A stretch of 54,134 bases of DNA from Dokdonia sinensis (GCF_003688895.1 NZ_REFV01000019.1:1-54134), one strand, 5' to 3'; numbered from the stretch's first letter, positions 24,032 through 32,521 are shown. Made by a program: numbers and translations. Notes: generated by a model not told the origin, from the letters alone.

Positions 24032-25162
24032 ATGACACTAAATATTCTAACTAGCTATTCCCGCAATGAAATTTTATTTTATGTGCGAAGAGCCCTGTGG
24101 ATACTTATTGCATGGACGGTAATTTCTAACGTGCTTTTCTTGTATGAATTTTTTACTCTAAAAAGTAATAATGCTCTAGATTCTTCCTTTGACTTTAAGA
24201 CCGCTTTTGAGGCAAATCTTATAGTGGGGATATGTGCTGGTCTTATAGGTGGGATATTCACAGTAAATGTTATGGAAATCTGGTTGCGCAAATATCCTTT
24301 CTGGCGTGCTCTTTTGTATATTGTCTTTTTGTACGTTGCTGGTGCTTTTATCGTAAGTACTCTTGGAGCATTCTACTTTAATGCAGATACTTTGGGTAAA
24401 ACTTGGGAGCACCCCGACACGATCGCTGCTGTAGGAGAGTTTTATTCGAGTTTTCTGTTTATAAAGAATTTTATTGTTTGGTTGTTTATTGTACTGCTTA
24501 CCCTGATTATACTTATGATTAACGATAAATATGGTCCAGGAGTGTTCCCCGATTATCTTATGGGACGCTATTTTTTACCTAAGACGGAGACGCGTATCTT
24601 TATGTTTGCAGATATTAGAGACGCAACAGGAATTGCAGAAAATTTAGGTGAGAAGCGCTATTTTAATTTTCTCAAGGATTTTTTTAGTGACATAGCACCC
24701 GCTGTAATGCAAACAAAAGGTGAGGTCTATCAGTATGTAGGAGACGAGGTGGTTCTCACATGGAAAATGAGAAATGGCACCCATAATAGTAATACATTAC
24801 GCTGTTATTACAGAATGAGAAAAATCGTGTCACAGAAGAGCGATAAGTATCTTAAAAAATATAATGCTGTTCCTCACTTTAAAGTAGGAATTCATTGCGG
24901 GAAAGTAATGGTGGGAGAATTGGGCAGGATAAAACGAGATATTGCTTTTTCTGGGGATGTGCTAAATACTACAGCCCGTATACAAGCCGCGTGTAATGAC
25001 AAATCTGTAGATATTCTAGCTTCAAAACACTTTGCAGATAAGCTCTACAGACTTCCTAGGGGAATACGTCCTGTGCCTATGGGTGAAGAGTTTCTTAAGG
25101 GGAAAACGGAACAAGTTGCACTCGTTACCTTTGAGCGTGGTTTCTTGACGGGAGCGGGTTAA
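24032..25162 (+). CDS. Class III nucleotide cyclase with membrane domain
   Basis: The protein is 376 residues. Four membrane segments (about 20-165) are followed by a C-terminal cyclase homology domain. Metal-binding aspartates D194 (FADI) and D238 (YVGDE) and the transition-state residues N312 and R316 (LNTTARIQ) are present. At the purine-selecting positions the protein has Q234 where adenylate cyclases have Lys, and D303 as in adenylate cyclases. Activity is therefore likely but the cAMP/cGMP choice is not certain. It lies between cdaA-DUF3667 and a K+ channel on the same strand. Confidence 0.88.
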   Translation: MTLNILTSYSRNEILFYVRRALWILIAWTVISNVLFLYEFFTLKSNNALDSSFDFKTAFEANLIVGICAGLIGGIFTVNVMEIWLRKYPFWRALLYIVFLYVAGAFIVSTLGAFYFNADTLGKTWEHPDTIAAVGEFYSSFLFIKNFIVWLFIVLLTLIILMINDKYGPGVFPDYLMGRYFLPKTETRIFMFADIRDATGIAENLGEKRYFNFLKDFFSDIAPAVMQTKGEVYQYVGDEVVLTWKMRNGTHNSNTLRCYYRMRKIVSQKSDKYLKKYNAVPHFKVGIHCGKVMVGELGRIKRDIAFSGDVLNTTARIQAACNDKSVDILASKHFADKLYRLPRGIRPVPMGEEFLKGKTEQVALVTFERGFLTGAG

Positions 25163-25226
25163 AACGTTTTATAAATAATTGAAGGCAGCATAGTCTGGCT
25201 TCAGAGAATTTTGGGTAATTTGCAGA

Positions 25227-25457
25227 ATGCTTAAGATTATTTATGACATACGCCATTTTTTTGAGAAACACGGGTTTTACGTTTCTTCTAGACTTGCAGA
25301 CCGCCTGGGGATGCGAGCAAAAAACGTCAGATTGTTTTTTATTTATGTTTCTTTTGCCACGCTTGGGGTTGGATTTGCCCTATACTTGACATTTGCATTT
25401 TGGCTTAAATTAAAAGACTTTGTTTACACAAAAAGGACTTCGGTTTTTGATTTATGA
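25227..25457 (+). CDS. PspC-domain small membrane protein
   Basis: The protein is 76 residues. It contains a PspC domain (FEKHGFYVSSRLADRLGMRAKNVRLFFIYVSFATLGVGFALYLTFAFWLK) with one or two membrane segments. PspC proteins sense envelope stress in the phage-shock response, but short stand-alone versions like this are uncharacterised. Its stop overlaps the start of the K+ channel gene by 4 bp (ATGA), so the two are translationally coupled. That suggests a partnership at the membrane. Confidence 0.82.
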   Translation: MLKIIYDIRHFFEKHGFYVSSRLADRLGMRAKNVRLFFIYVSFATLGVGFALYLTFAFWLKLKDFVYTKRTSVFDL

Positions 25458-26473
25458 GTTTTCTCAGGTTATTTAGAGATAAGATTTTTACAGCAATATT
25501 TTTGTTAGTATCTACCCTCGCTATTGGAGTGTTGGGGTATAAATATGTAGCAGGATATGATTGGGTAGATGCTGCCTATATGACGGTAATAACTATTACC
25601 ACAGTAGGGTATGGAGAAGTAAATCCGCTCACGCCAGAGGCAAAAATTTTTACAATAGTTCTTATCTTGTGTAGTGTTATTATTGTAGGATTTGCAATCT
25701 CGGTAATTACAGAATACATAATAAGTAGAAATTCATACAGCGACTTAAAAGACAAAAAAGTGCAAAATAAAATAGATGGTTTAAGAGATCATATTATTGT
25801 CTGTGGTTATGGACGCAACGGACAGCAGGCAGTACAAAAGTTACTCGCTTACAGGAAACAGTTTGTTATTATTGAAATGGATGAGGATCTTATAGAACGC
25901 TATGATGACAATGATGATATCCTTTTTGTGCACGGTAATGCAAATGAAGATGAGATTTTAGAAATCGCGGGAATAGAAAGAGCATCTACCTTAATTTGTG
26001 CCTTACCAGAAGACGCAGATAACCTATTTGTGGTGTTGAGCGCAAGACAACTTAATAAGAGTCTAAAAATAATAAGTCGTGCTACAGCAGAAACTTCACA
26101 GAAGAAATTAAAACTCGCTGGGGCAGATAATGTTATTATGCCTGATAAAATAGGTGGTGATCATATGGCTTCACTTGTAGTTGTACCAGATTTAATTGAG
26201 TTTCTGGATAACCTCTCGGTAGTAGGAGAGGAGGATAGTATTAATGTAGAGGAAATTAGTTTTGATCAAGTATGTCAGGACGGGAAAGAGCGCTCTATAA
26301 AAGATATAGATCTTAGATACAAAACAGGTTGTACCATAATAGGTTATCGCGCACCATCCGGAAAGTATGTTGTAAATCCAAGCGCAGATCAACTATTAGC
26401 ACGAGATTCTAAGCTCATTGTTATAGGAAGACCGGAGCAAATTAAAAGCTTACATGATACCTTTGGGATTTAG
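25454..26473 (+). CDS. Potassium channel with RCK (TrkA-N/TrkA-C) domains
   Basis: The protein is 339 residues. Two membrane helices flank the pore, with selectivity filter T50-V-G-Y-G54 (ITTVGYGEV). A TrkA-N/RCK Rossmann domain starts at HIIVCGYGRNGQQAVQKL (about 110), and a TrkA-C domain occupies about 255-339. It conducts K+ and is gated by a cytoplasmic ligand. RCK_C domains of other K+ transport proteins bind c-di-AMP. With cdaA four genes upstream, such control is a reasonable inference. A terminator follows. Confidence 0.93.
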   Translation: MSFLRLFRDKIFTAIFLLVSTLAIGVLGYKYVAGYDWVDAAYMTVITITTVGYGEVNPLTPEAKIFTIVLILCSVIIVGFAISVITEYIISRNSYSDLKDKKVQNKIDGLRDHIIVCGYGRNGQQAVQKLLAYRKQFVIIEMDEDLIERYDDNDDILFVHGNANEDEILEIAGIERASTLICALPEDADNLFVVLSARQLNKSLKIISRATAETSQKKLKLAGADNVIMPDKIGGDHMASLVVVPDLIEFLDNLSVVGEEDSINVEEISFDQVCQDGKERSIKDIDLRYKTGCTIIGYRAPSGKYVVNPSADQLLARDSKLIVIGRPEQIKSLHDTFGI

Positions 26474-26493
26474 CACTTACCGAAGTTTTAAGA

Positions 26494-26525
26494 CCCTTTT
26501 ACTTGAATAAAGGGCTTTTTTTTTG
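26494..26525 (+). terminator. Intrinsic terminator after K+ channel gene
   Basis: CCCTTT and AAAGGG form the stem, then C and nine to ten T. Confidence 0.8.
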
Positions 26526-26566
26526 CATATTGTGGCTTCTAATAAAACTAACTTAACATATACTTA

Positions 26567-28273
26567 ATGATGAAGAAATACCTTCTATTGCTCATAGGTT
26601 TATTCAGTACACTAAATATTTTTGCGCAAGACGCTCAGGAAATGGGCATTGATCAAAAAATTGATCAAGCATTTCAACCCATATCAGATTTCTTTTTTAA
26701 TATGATTTTCTTCGTAGTTCCTGGAACTGGAGGAGCCCCTTTTGTTTTAATTTTATTAGTAGCAAGTGCAGCTTTTTTTACAATATACTTTGGGTTTCCA
26801 AACTTTCGTTATTTCTGGAGAGCAATACAAACCGTACGTGGGAAGTATGAGGATATTGAGAAGCACGGCGCTGCAGAGCTTTACGGTGAAGATGGAATTG
26901 CACAAGGTAAGGACCTCACAAATGTAGATCTTGATGAGCATATTGAAGGTCTTGAAACCGATGATAATCTAGCGGTAGACGGCGATATAGTCGATACCAT
27001 AAGAGATGAAAGTTCGGAAGGAGAAGTGACGCACTTCCAGGCACTTGCCACAGCAGTTTCTGGTACGGTGGGTAACGGTAATATCGCGGGAGTAGCGCTG
27101 GCTATTGCACTAGGAGGTCCGGGAGCAACATTCTGGATGATTGTTTGTGGTTTACTAGGAATGTCTACAAAATTTGTAGAATGTACCCTAGGGGTTCAGT
27201 ATCGTGATGTAGGAGAAGATGGAACTATTTACGGAGGTCCTATGTACTATCTTACTAAGGGGCTAAAGTCAAAGGGCTTTGCAACTCTAGGTAAAGTGGC
27301 GGCAGTAATTTTTGCAATTTTCTGTATAGGAGGTTCTTTTGGAGGAGGTAATGCTGCTCAGTCTAATCAGGCGACTATTGTATTAAAAGAAATGTTTAAC
27401 TGGGAAAGTACAGCTGCAGGAGCTATTGTAGGAGTCGTGCTTGCAATTGTAGTAGGTGTCATAATTATTGGAGGAATAAAACGTATAGCGCAGGTAACTG
27501 AGAAGGTAGTCCCTTTTATGGCTGTGATGTACGTTGTAGCCTGTTTATATATTATTTTAAGTAACTTCTCATTAATAGATGATGCAGTTGGTTTAATCGT
27601 TCAAGAAGCATTTAACCCTACTGCAATTGGAGTAGGTGGGTTTATAGGAGTATTACTGGTAGGATTTAAAAGAGCAGCGTTCTCAAACGAAGCTGGAGCA
27701 GGTTCTGCCTCTATTGCTCACTCTGCTGTTAAGACAAAATATTCTGCTAGTGAAGGTCTAGTTGCATTACTCGAGCCATTTATTGATACGGTTTTGATCT
27801 GTTCTATGACGGCACTTGTGATTATTATATTCAACTTCGGAGGCTTCTTTGAATATGGAGGTGATGGTCTAGGAGGAGTAATGATAGACGGTGAGTCTTT
27901 TGAAGGAGCAGGAATCACAGCAAAAGCATTTGCTGAGTATATTCCTTACTCTGACGTATTCTTAACCATTGCGGTTGTTCTCTTTGCGGTATCTACAATG
28001 ATATCCTGGTCTTACTACGGTCTTCAGTCTTGGAAATTCCTTTTCGGAAGAGGTAAGGTAGCAGATTTAGTTTATAAAATCTTATTCCTACTATTTGTAG
28101 TCATTGGGGCATCGGCTAGTATGAATTCTATTTGGGCATTCTCAGACGCTATGATATTTGCGATGGTATTTCCGAATATGATAGGATTATTCTTCTTGTT
28201 CCCAGTTGTTAAGAAACAACTTAAGCGCTATCTAGATGCTATCAAGCTTAAAAAAGAGGCTATAGTAGATTAA
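26567..28273 (+). CDS. Sodium:alanine symporter (AGCS family)
   Basis: This 568-residue transporter takes up alanine or glycine with Na+. Family marks include TGNGNIAGVALAIALGGPGATFWM, CTLGVQYRDV---GTIYGGPMYYL, FSNEAGAGSASIAHSA and SWSYYGLQSWKFLFG. It is longer than the usual ~450-540 residues: the N-terminus carries a cleavable-looking signal (LLLLIGLFSTLNIFAQ), and an acidic insertion (about 95-150, rich in D and E) sits before the conserved core. Two adjacent ATG codons can serve as start. Confidence 0.93.
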   Translation: MMKKYLLLLIGLFSTLNIFAQDAQEMGIDQKIDQAFQPISDFFFNMIFFVVPGTGGAPFVLILLVASAAFFTIYFGFPNFRYFWRAIQTVRGKYEDIEKHGAAELYGEDGIAQGKDLTNVDLDEHIEGLETDDNLAVDGDIVDTIRDESSEGEVTHFQALATAVSGTVGNGNIAGVALAIALGGPGATFWMIVCGLLGMSTKFVECTLGVQYRDVGEDGTIYGGPMYYLTKGLKSKGFATLGKVAAVIFAIFCIGGSFGGGNAAQSNQATIVLKEMFNWESTAAGAIVGVVLAIVVGVIIIGGIKRIAQVTEKVVPFMAVMYVVACLYIILSNFSLIDDAVGLIVQEAFNPTAIGVGGFIGVLLVGFKRAAFSNEAGAGSASIAHSAVKTKYSASEGLVALLEPFIDTVLICSMTALVIIIFNFGGFFEYGGDGLGGVMIDGESFEGAGITAKAFAEYIPYSDVFLTIAVVLFAVSTMISWSYYGLQSWKFLFGRGKVADLVYKILFLLFVVIGASASMNSIWAFSDAMIFAMVFPNMIGLFFLFPVVKKQLKRYLDAIKLKKEAIVD

Positions 28274-28285
28274 AATAAAAGAACA

Positions 28286-29161
28286 ATGCATAAATTCAAG
28301 TCCCACTTCGTCTATGATACACAGAAACGGAGTGGGATTTTGATTTTGCTAACGATCATTCTCATTGCATTAGGATTTGCTTTCTGGTATGAACCCAGTT
28401 ATGATATTGCGTTAAGCCCAGAAGAGGCGCAAGAGATTCAGGTCTTTCAACAACGCATAGATTCTTTAAAGGGCGTTGAGATTGAGAATAGGAAACCTAA
28501 AGTTTACCCTTTCAACCCAAACTTTATAACAGACTATAAAGGGTACACACTAGGAATGTCTACACTAGAAATTGATAGGTTGCACCGCTTTCGCGAAAGC
28601 GATAAATGGATAAACTCCATCGCAGATTTTAAAAGAGTAACGCAGGTTTCTGATAGTCTTCTCAATAAGATCTCACCTTACTTTAAATTCCCAGATTGGG
28701 TAACAAACCCTAAAACCACAACCTCATACAGCAGTAAGCGCACTTGGAAAACGACCGAAGAAAAAGGAGATATCAATACCGTAACGCTCGCACAACTTGA
28801 GGCTATAGAAGGCGTAGATGCGCAAAGTGCTCATAAAATTTTGAAATACAGAAATAAGATAGGAGGTTTTATTATCTACAAGCAGGTATACGATGTTTAC
28901 GATGTACCGTATGATACTAAACGAGCGATACTAGATGAGTATACCGTACAGCAAGTGCCAGTAGTAAGCAAGCTTAATGTAAATACTGCATCTGCATCAG
29001 ACCTATCTACGGTCCCCATGCTTTCCTTTGAACTCGCAATGGAAATTGTTAATTATAGAACACTTCGCGAGGGAATTACTTCCATTGAAGAATTAGCAAA
29101 AATCGACGGTATGACCTCATATAAATTTGAGAGAATAAAGTTATATTTGAATATTGATTAA
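28286..29161 (+). CDS. Helix-hairpin-helix (ComEA-like) membrane-anchored protein
   Basis: The protein is 291 residues. One N-terminal membrane segment (about 17-37) is followed by an outside domain with two or three ComEA-type helix-hairpin-helix units (NTVTLAQLEAIEGVDAQSAHKILKYRNKIGGF and LNVNTASASDLSTVPMLSFELAMEIVNYRTLREGI). Such domains bind DNA. ComEA acts in DNA uptake, but this protein is longer and I see no competence genes beside it. A palindrome copy at 28588-28599 encodes RFRES in frame. It starts 12 bp after the symporter. Confidence 0.85.
   Translation: MHKFKSHFVYDTQKRSGILILLTIILIALGFAFWYEPSYDIALSPEEAQEIQVFQQRIDSLKGVEIENRKPKVYPFNPNFITDYKGYTLGMSTLEIDRLHRFRESDKWINSIADFKRVTQVSDSLLNKISPYFKFPDWVTNPKTTTSYSSKRTWKTTEEKGDINTVTLAQLEAIEGVDAQSAHKILKYRNKIGGFIIYKQVYDVYDVPYDTKRAILDEYTVQQVPVVSKLNVNTASASDLSTVPMLSFELAMEIVNYRTLREGITSIEELAKIDGMTSYKFERIKLYLNID
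28586..28601. repeat. CTTTCGCGAAAG palindrome, copy 8
   Basis: The core at 28588-28599 is inside the helix-hairpin-helix gene, read as RFRES. Confidence 0.9.
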
Positions 29162-29217
29162 AAATTGCTATCAGAGGTGCTGTTTTTCTACAGTATTCTC
29201 AATCAACATCATTACAA

Positions 29218-30390
29218 ATGACAGATTTATATTATACAGAGGAGCACCATCTTTTTCGCGAAAGCTTAAGAGATTTCCTCCAGAAAGAAGTAGTGCCTCA
29301 TATTGATAAATGGGAAAAAACAGGTCACATAGAGCGTTTTATTTGGGAGAAAGTAGGTGAGATGGGATTCTTCGGAATTAATTATCCTGAGGAATATGGC
29401 GGTATGAACCTCGACCTTTTCTATACTGTAATTTTTCTAGAAGAGTTGCAGCGTATCAATTCAGGAGGATTTGCAGCCGCTATGTGGGCGCACGCTTATC
29501 TTGCGATGACCCACCTTAATGCTGAGGGTGATGACCGCATCAAGCAAAAATACCTAGCACCTAGTATTGAAGGAAAGATGATAGGATGCTTGTGTATTAC
29601 AGAACCTTTTGGTGGGAGTGATGTGGCAGGAATGCGCACAACTGCTGTAAAAGAAGGTGATCACTACGTACTTAATGGCTCTAAAACATTTATCACAAAC
29701 GGAGTGTATTCAGATTACTTAATTGTTGCGGCTAAGACAAGTCCAGAGCTGGGCGGAAAGGGGATGAGCATTTTTGTGATGGATCGCGATACGTCGGGAA
29801 TTTCTGCAACGAAACTGGATAAACTGGGATGGCGAGCATCAGATACGGGAGAAATTGCTTTTGATAATGTAAAAGTGCCTGTCGAGAACCTAATGGGCGA
29901 GGAGAACAAAGGGTTTGCTTATATAATGCAGCACTTTGCGCTGGAGCGTCTCATTATGGGAATAAATGCACATGCAAGAGCAGAGTATGCCATAGAATAT
30001 GCCCTAGACTATATGAAAGACCGTACGGCTTTTGGTAAGACCATTAATACATTTCAAGCGCTCAGACACTTAATGGCAGAGCGCACCTCCGAGGTTGAGA
30101 TGGCAAAAGCATTTAATTATGCCACGGCTTATAGACTAAATAGAGGCGAGTATGTAGTAAAGGAGGCTACAATGTCTAAGCTTATCTCTACTAAAATTGC
30201 AGATCAGGTCATAAACGATTGTTTGCAGATGCTAGGAGGTTATGGTTATATGGAAGAGTACCCCCTTGCGCGTATGATGCGTGACAGTAGGTTAGGTCCT
30301 ATAGGTGGCGGAACCTCGGAAATTTTGAGGGAAATTATTGCAAAAATGGTCATAGACGGAAAGACCTATGATCCAGCAACAAAAAAGTAG
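29218..30390 (+). CDS. Acyl-CoA dehydrogenase
   Basis: This 390-residue flavoenzyme oxidises acyl-CoA to 2-enoyl-CoA and passes electrons to ETF. Motifs include CITEPFGGSDVAGMRT, GSKTFITNG, YMKDRTAFGKTI, QMLGGYGYMEEYPLARMMRDSR and IGGGTSEI. The medium-chain catalytic Glu position is Gly here (GGGT). E256 in ARAEYAIEYALDYMKDR aligns with the helix-G Glu of the long-chain type, so that is the likely base. A near-copy of the palindrome (29253-29264, one mismatch) encodes FRESL near residue 13. Confidence 0.92.
   Translation: MTDLYYTEEHHLFRESLRDFLQKEVVPHIDKWEKTGHIERFIWEKVGEMGFFGINYPEEYGGMNLDLFYTVIFLEELQRINSGGFAAAMWAHAYLAMTHLNAEGDDRIKQKYLAPSIEGKMIGCLCITEPFGGSDVAGMRTTAVKEGDHYVLNGSKTFITNGVYSDYLIVAAKTSPELGGKGMSIFVMDRDTSGISATKLDKLGWRASDTGEIAFDNVKVPVENLMGEENKGFAYIMQHFALERLIMGINAHARAEYAIEYALDYMKDRTAFGKTINTFQALRHLMAERTSEVEMAKAFNYATAYRLNRGEYVVKEATMSKLISTKIADQVINDCLQMLGGYGYMEEYPLARMMRDSRLGPIGGGTSEILREIIAKMVIDGKTYDPATKK
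29253..29264. repeat. Near-copy of the palindrome
   Basis: TTTTCGCGAAAG differs from the core by one base. It lies in the first codons of the acyl-CoA dehydrogenase gene. Confidence 0.6.
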
Positions 30391-30423
30391 CCACAAAGTT
30401 TTTTAATATTTTTTAGATTAGGG

Positions 30424-30453
30424 TTGCTCATTTATTTATTACACGTATATTTG
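30424..30453 (+). promoter_or_regulatory. Promoter of rpsU
   Basis: TTG at 30424-30426, 19 bases, then TATATTTG at 30446-30453, matching the Bacteroidota housekeeping promoter. The leader is about 40 nt. Confidence 0.8.
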
Positions 30454-30480
30454 CAGCCTGAAAACAGAATAAGAATCAAA

Positions 30481-30491
30481 AGAAAGGAGGT
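30481..30491 (+). promoter_or_regulatory. Strong Shine-Dalgarno of rpsU
   Basis: AGAAAGGAGGT lies 6 bases before the ATG and is complementary over 11 bases to the usual 3' end of 16S rRNA. Other starts in this window have no such sequence. In Bacteroidia, bS21 helps hide the anti-Shine-Dalgarno, so a strong site on rpsU allows feedback control. Confidence 0.88.
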
Positions 30492-30497
30492 ACATCT

Positions 30498-30692
30498 ATG
30501 TTAATCATACCAGTAAAAGACGGAGAAAATATCGATAGAGCGCTTAAACGTTTCAAGCGTAAATTTGATCGAACAGGTACAATGCGTGCATTAAGAGATC
30601 GTAAGCAATTTACGAAACCTTCTGTAGTAAGAAGACGTGAAATTCAAAAGGCCTCTTATATACAGGGACTTAGAGATAGCGAAAATATCTAG
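30498..30692 (+). CDS. rpsU: Ribosomal protein bS21
   Basis: This 64-residue basic small-subunit protein (MLIIPVKDGENIDRALKRFKRKFDRTG) is located near the 16S 3' end. Tyr54 is present; my recollection is that this residue contacts the anti-Shine-Dalgarno region in Flavobacterium ribosomes. The gene has its own promoter (30424-30453), an unusually strong Shine-Dalgarno (30481-30491) and a terminator (30764-30810). The arrangement fits autoregulation, in which ribosomes lacking bS21 expose the anti-Shine-Dalgarno and translate rpsU preferentially. Confidence 0.96.
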   Translation: MLIIPVKDGENIDRALKRFKRKFDRTGTMRALRDRKQFTKPSVVRRREIQKASYIQGLRDSENI

Positions 30693-30763
30693 AGATATCT
30701 AAATCCGTTACCTAATGGGTAGACTGGATTTAACAGGAAGACTAATCCTCTTTCATAATACAT

Positions 30764-30810
30764 ACCGTTGCATTATAAAGTTTATCTTTGTGATGCAACG
30801 GTTTTTTTTT
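30764..30810 (+). terminator. Intrinsic terminator after rpsU
   Basis: ACCGTTGCAT and ATGCAACGGT form a 10-bp stem with a 19-base loop, followed by nine T. Confidence 0.85.
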
Positions 30811-30894
30811 GCGCTATGTGCAACAATCCCGACGTGTATCGGAATTTCTTGTTGAGAGCATATTGTTTGTAAACATATTTAAGCCTTCCTCTTA

Positions 30895-31785
30895 ATGTCA
30901 TTACTCTCATTTCTAGATTATCTCAAACTTGAGAAAAACTATAGCGATCACACGGTACTCGCTTATGAGAAGGATATCGAGGCTTTTTTCGCTTTCGCGA
31001 AAGCGGAATATGAACAAGAATCACTTATTGATATTAATTACGGGCAAATACGCAGCTGGATTGTGAGTTTGGTGGATAATGGAATATCCAATAGAACCGT
31101 AAATAGAAAAATTTCGTCTTTAAAATCTTATTACAAATTTCTGCTGAAATTAGAGGCAATAGAAGTTTCACCTCTAGCTAAGCATCGAGCGCTAAAAATC
31201 CCAAAGAAAGTACAAGTGCCATTTTCTCAAAATGAAGTGGAAAACGTGATTAACGAACTTAGGAAGGCCACAGACTTTGAATCCTTGAGAGATCTTGCGC
31301 TAGTTGAACTTCTATATGCTACAGGAATGCGTAGGGCAGAACTTATCAATCTTACAATGGATCAAGTAGATATGAAACAAAATTTGATTCGGGTTGTGGG
31401 AAAACGTAATAAAGAAAGGATGCTTCCTTTATTGCCCAGTCTTAAAAAGACAATTGAGGCTTATTTATCTGTTAGAGAGGATGTTGTTATTGATTCTTCC
31501 CAGTCAAATGTGTTACTTACTAGCAAAGGAGTTAAAATGTATGATACTCTTGTCTATCGCATAGTAAATCGTTATTTTAGTAGAACGTCTAACAAATTAA
31601 AAAGGAGTCCTCATATTTTGAGGCATTCATTTGCGACACATCTTCTTAATGAAGGAGCAGATTTAAATATCGTAAAGGAATTATTAGGGCACGCGAGTCT
31701 TGCTTCTACGCAGGTATATACTCATAATAGTATAGCTGCGCTCCGAAGTGTATATGAAGATGCGCATCCTCGTAACAAAAAATAA
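30895..31785 (+). CDS. xerD: Tyrosine recombinase XerD-like (chromosome dimer resolution)
   Basis: This 296-residue recombinase has the full catalytic set: R146 (ATGMRRAEL), K170 (GKRNKER), H240 and R243 (HILRHSFATHLL), H266 (LGHASL) and Y275 (VYTH). The N-terminal core-binding domain covers about 1-95. The length and conserved gene order (rpsU, xer, hpf, tRNAs, tuf) point to the housekeeping Xer enzyme, not an integrase of a mobile element. XerC versus XerD cannot be decided from sequence alone. A palindrome copy encodes AFAKA at 33-37 in a helix of the N-terminal domain. Confidence 0.9.
   Translation: MSLLSFLDYLKLEKNYSDHTVLAYEKDIEAFFAFAKAEYEQESLIDINYGQIRSWIVSLVDNGISNRTVNRKISSLKSYYKFLLKLEAIEVSPLAKHRALKIPKKVQVPFSQNEVENVINELRKATDFESLRDLALVELLYATGMRRAELINLTMDQVDMKQNLIRVVGKRNKERMLPLLPSLKKTIEAYLSVREDVVIDSSQSNVLLTSKGVKMYDTLVYRIVNRYFSRTSNKLKRSPHILRHSFATHLLNEGADLNIVKELLGHASLASTQVYTHNSIAALRSVYEDAHPRNKK
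30992..31003. repeat. CTTTCGCGAAAG palindrome, copy 9
   Basis: Exact core inside xerD, read as AFAKA (residues 33-37). Confidence 0.9.
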
Positions 31786-31847
31786 TTTGCGGCGTAGACC
31801 TTAAAGGCGCAAATGCGCTATGTTCTAACTTTAAAGACAAATAGCTT

Positions 31848-32150
31848 ATGAAAGTGACCGTTGAAGCACCAAAGTTTGATGCAGATGTTAAACTCACACA
31901 ATTTATCAACGCAAGGGTGGGTAAACTAGAGAATTTTTACGATCGGATTACACATGCAGATGTGTTTTTAAAGCTCGAGCCTAATGTAAGACCAGCAAAT
32001 AAAATAGTTGAGGTTTTAGTGAGCGTTCCTGGTGACGAATTTATCGTTAAGAAAATGGCCAAATCTTTTGAAGAGGCTACTGATAACTGCGTACAGTCTA
32101 TGGAGCGAATTTTATTAAAGCACAAAGAGAAGATCAGGGTGCGTGCTTGA
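31848..32150 (+). CDS. hpf: Ribosome hibernation-promoting factor (HPF/RaiA, short form)
   Basis: This 100-residue protein is of the ribosome-associated inhibitor family, which binds the 30S decoding site in stationary phase and stabilises inactive ribosomes. Features are MKVTVEAPKFDADVKLTQFINARVGKLENFYDRITHADVFLKLE and the basic C-terminal helix MAKSFEEATDNCVQSMERILLKHKEK. It lacks the C-terminal dimerisation domain of long HPF. The tRNA cluster promoter starts 22 bp downstream. Confidence 0.92.
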   Translation: MKVTVEAPKFDADVKLTQFINARVGKLENFYDRITHADVFLKLEPNVRPANKIVEVLVSVPGDEFIVKKMAKSFEEATDNCVQSMERILLKHKEKIRVRA

Positions 32151-32172
32151 TCAAAAAAAAATAAAAAAGTTT

Positions 32173-32201
32173 TTGGTAAATATAAAAAATGTATACATTT
32201 G
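32173..32201 (+). promoter_or_regulatory. Promoter of tRNA cluster
   Basis: TTG at 32173-32175, 18 bases, TACATTTG at 32194-32201. It lies 63 bp before tRNA-Thr(TGT). Confidence 0.78.
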
Positions 32202-32263
32202 CAGTCCGTTAGAAATAGCGGACTTTTTTATGCTTCATTTGCGAGGCGTAGTAAAGTATAAAA

Positions 32264-32337
32264 GCCGATGTAGCTCAGCTGGCTAGAGCAGCTGATTTGT
32301 AATCAGCAGGTCGTGGGTTCGAGTCCCTCCATCGGCT
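32264..32337 (+). tRNA. tRNA-Thr (TGT)
   Basis: The acceptor stem pairs GCCGATG with CATCGGC. The anticodon loop is TTTGTAA with anticodon TGT, and the T arm contains GGTTCGAGTCC. CCA is not encoded. Confidence 0.97.
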
Positions 32338-32439
32338 CTTTTTTAACTTGTTTTTTCAAGTTAAAAAGTTCTTTAAAATAATGATCATATTATCAATTAT
32401 AATTGCGTATTTTTGCCCACCGAAAATTGATAGTACAAC

Positions 32440-32521
32440 GGGGAGATACTCAAGCGGCCAACGAGGACTGACTGTAACTCAGTTGTTTTTAACTTCGCAG
32501 GTTCGAATCCTGCTCTCCCCA
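32440..32521 (+). tRNA. tRNA-Tyr (GTA)
   Basis: The acceptor stem pairs GGGGAGA with TCTCCCC. The anticodon loop CTGTAAC has anticodon GTA, and the long variable arm is expected for tRNA-Tyr. CCA is not encoded. Confidence 0.97.

Noticed and set aside
30895-32337. Integrative element: tyrosine recombinase near tRNA-Thr
   Set aside because: The recombinase is Xer-like with conserved housekeeping neighbours. There is no tRNA 3' end duplication and no cargo genes.
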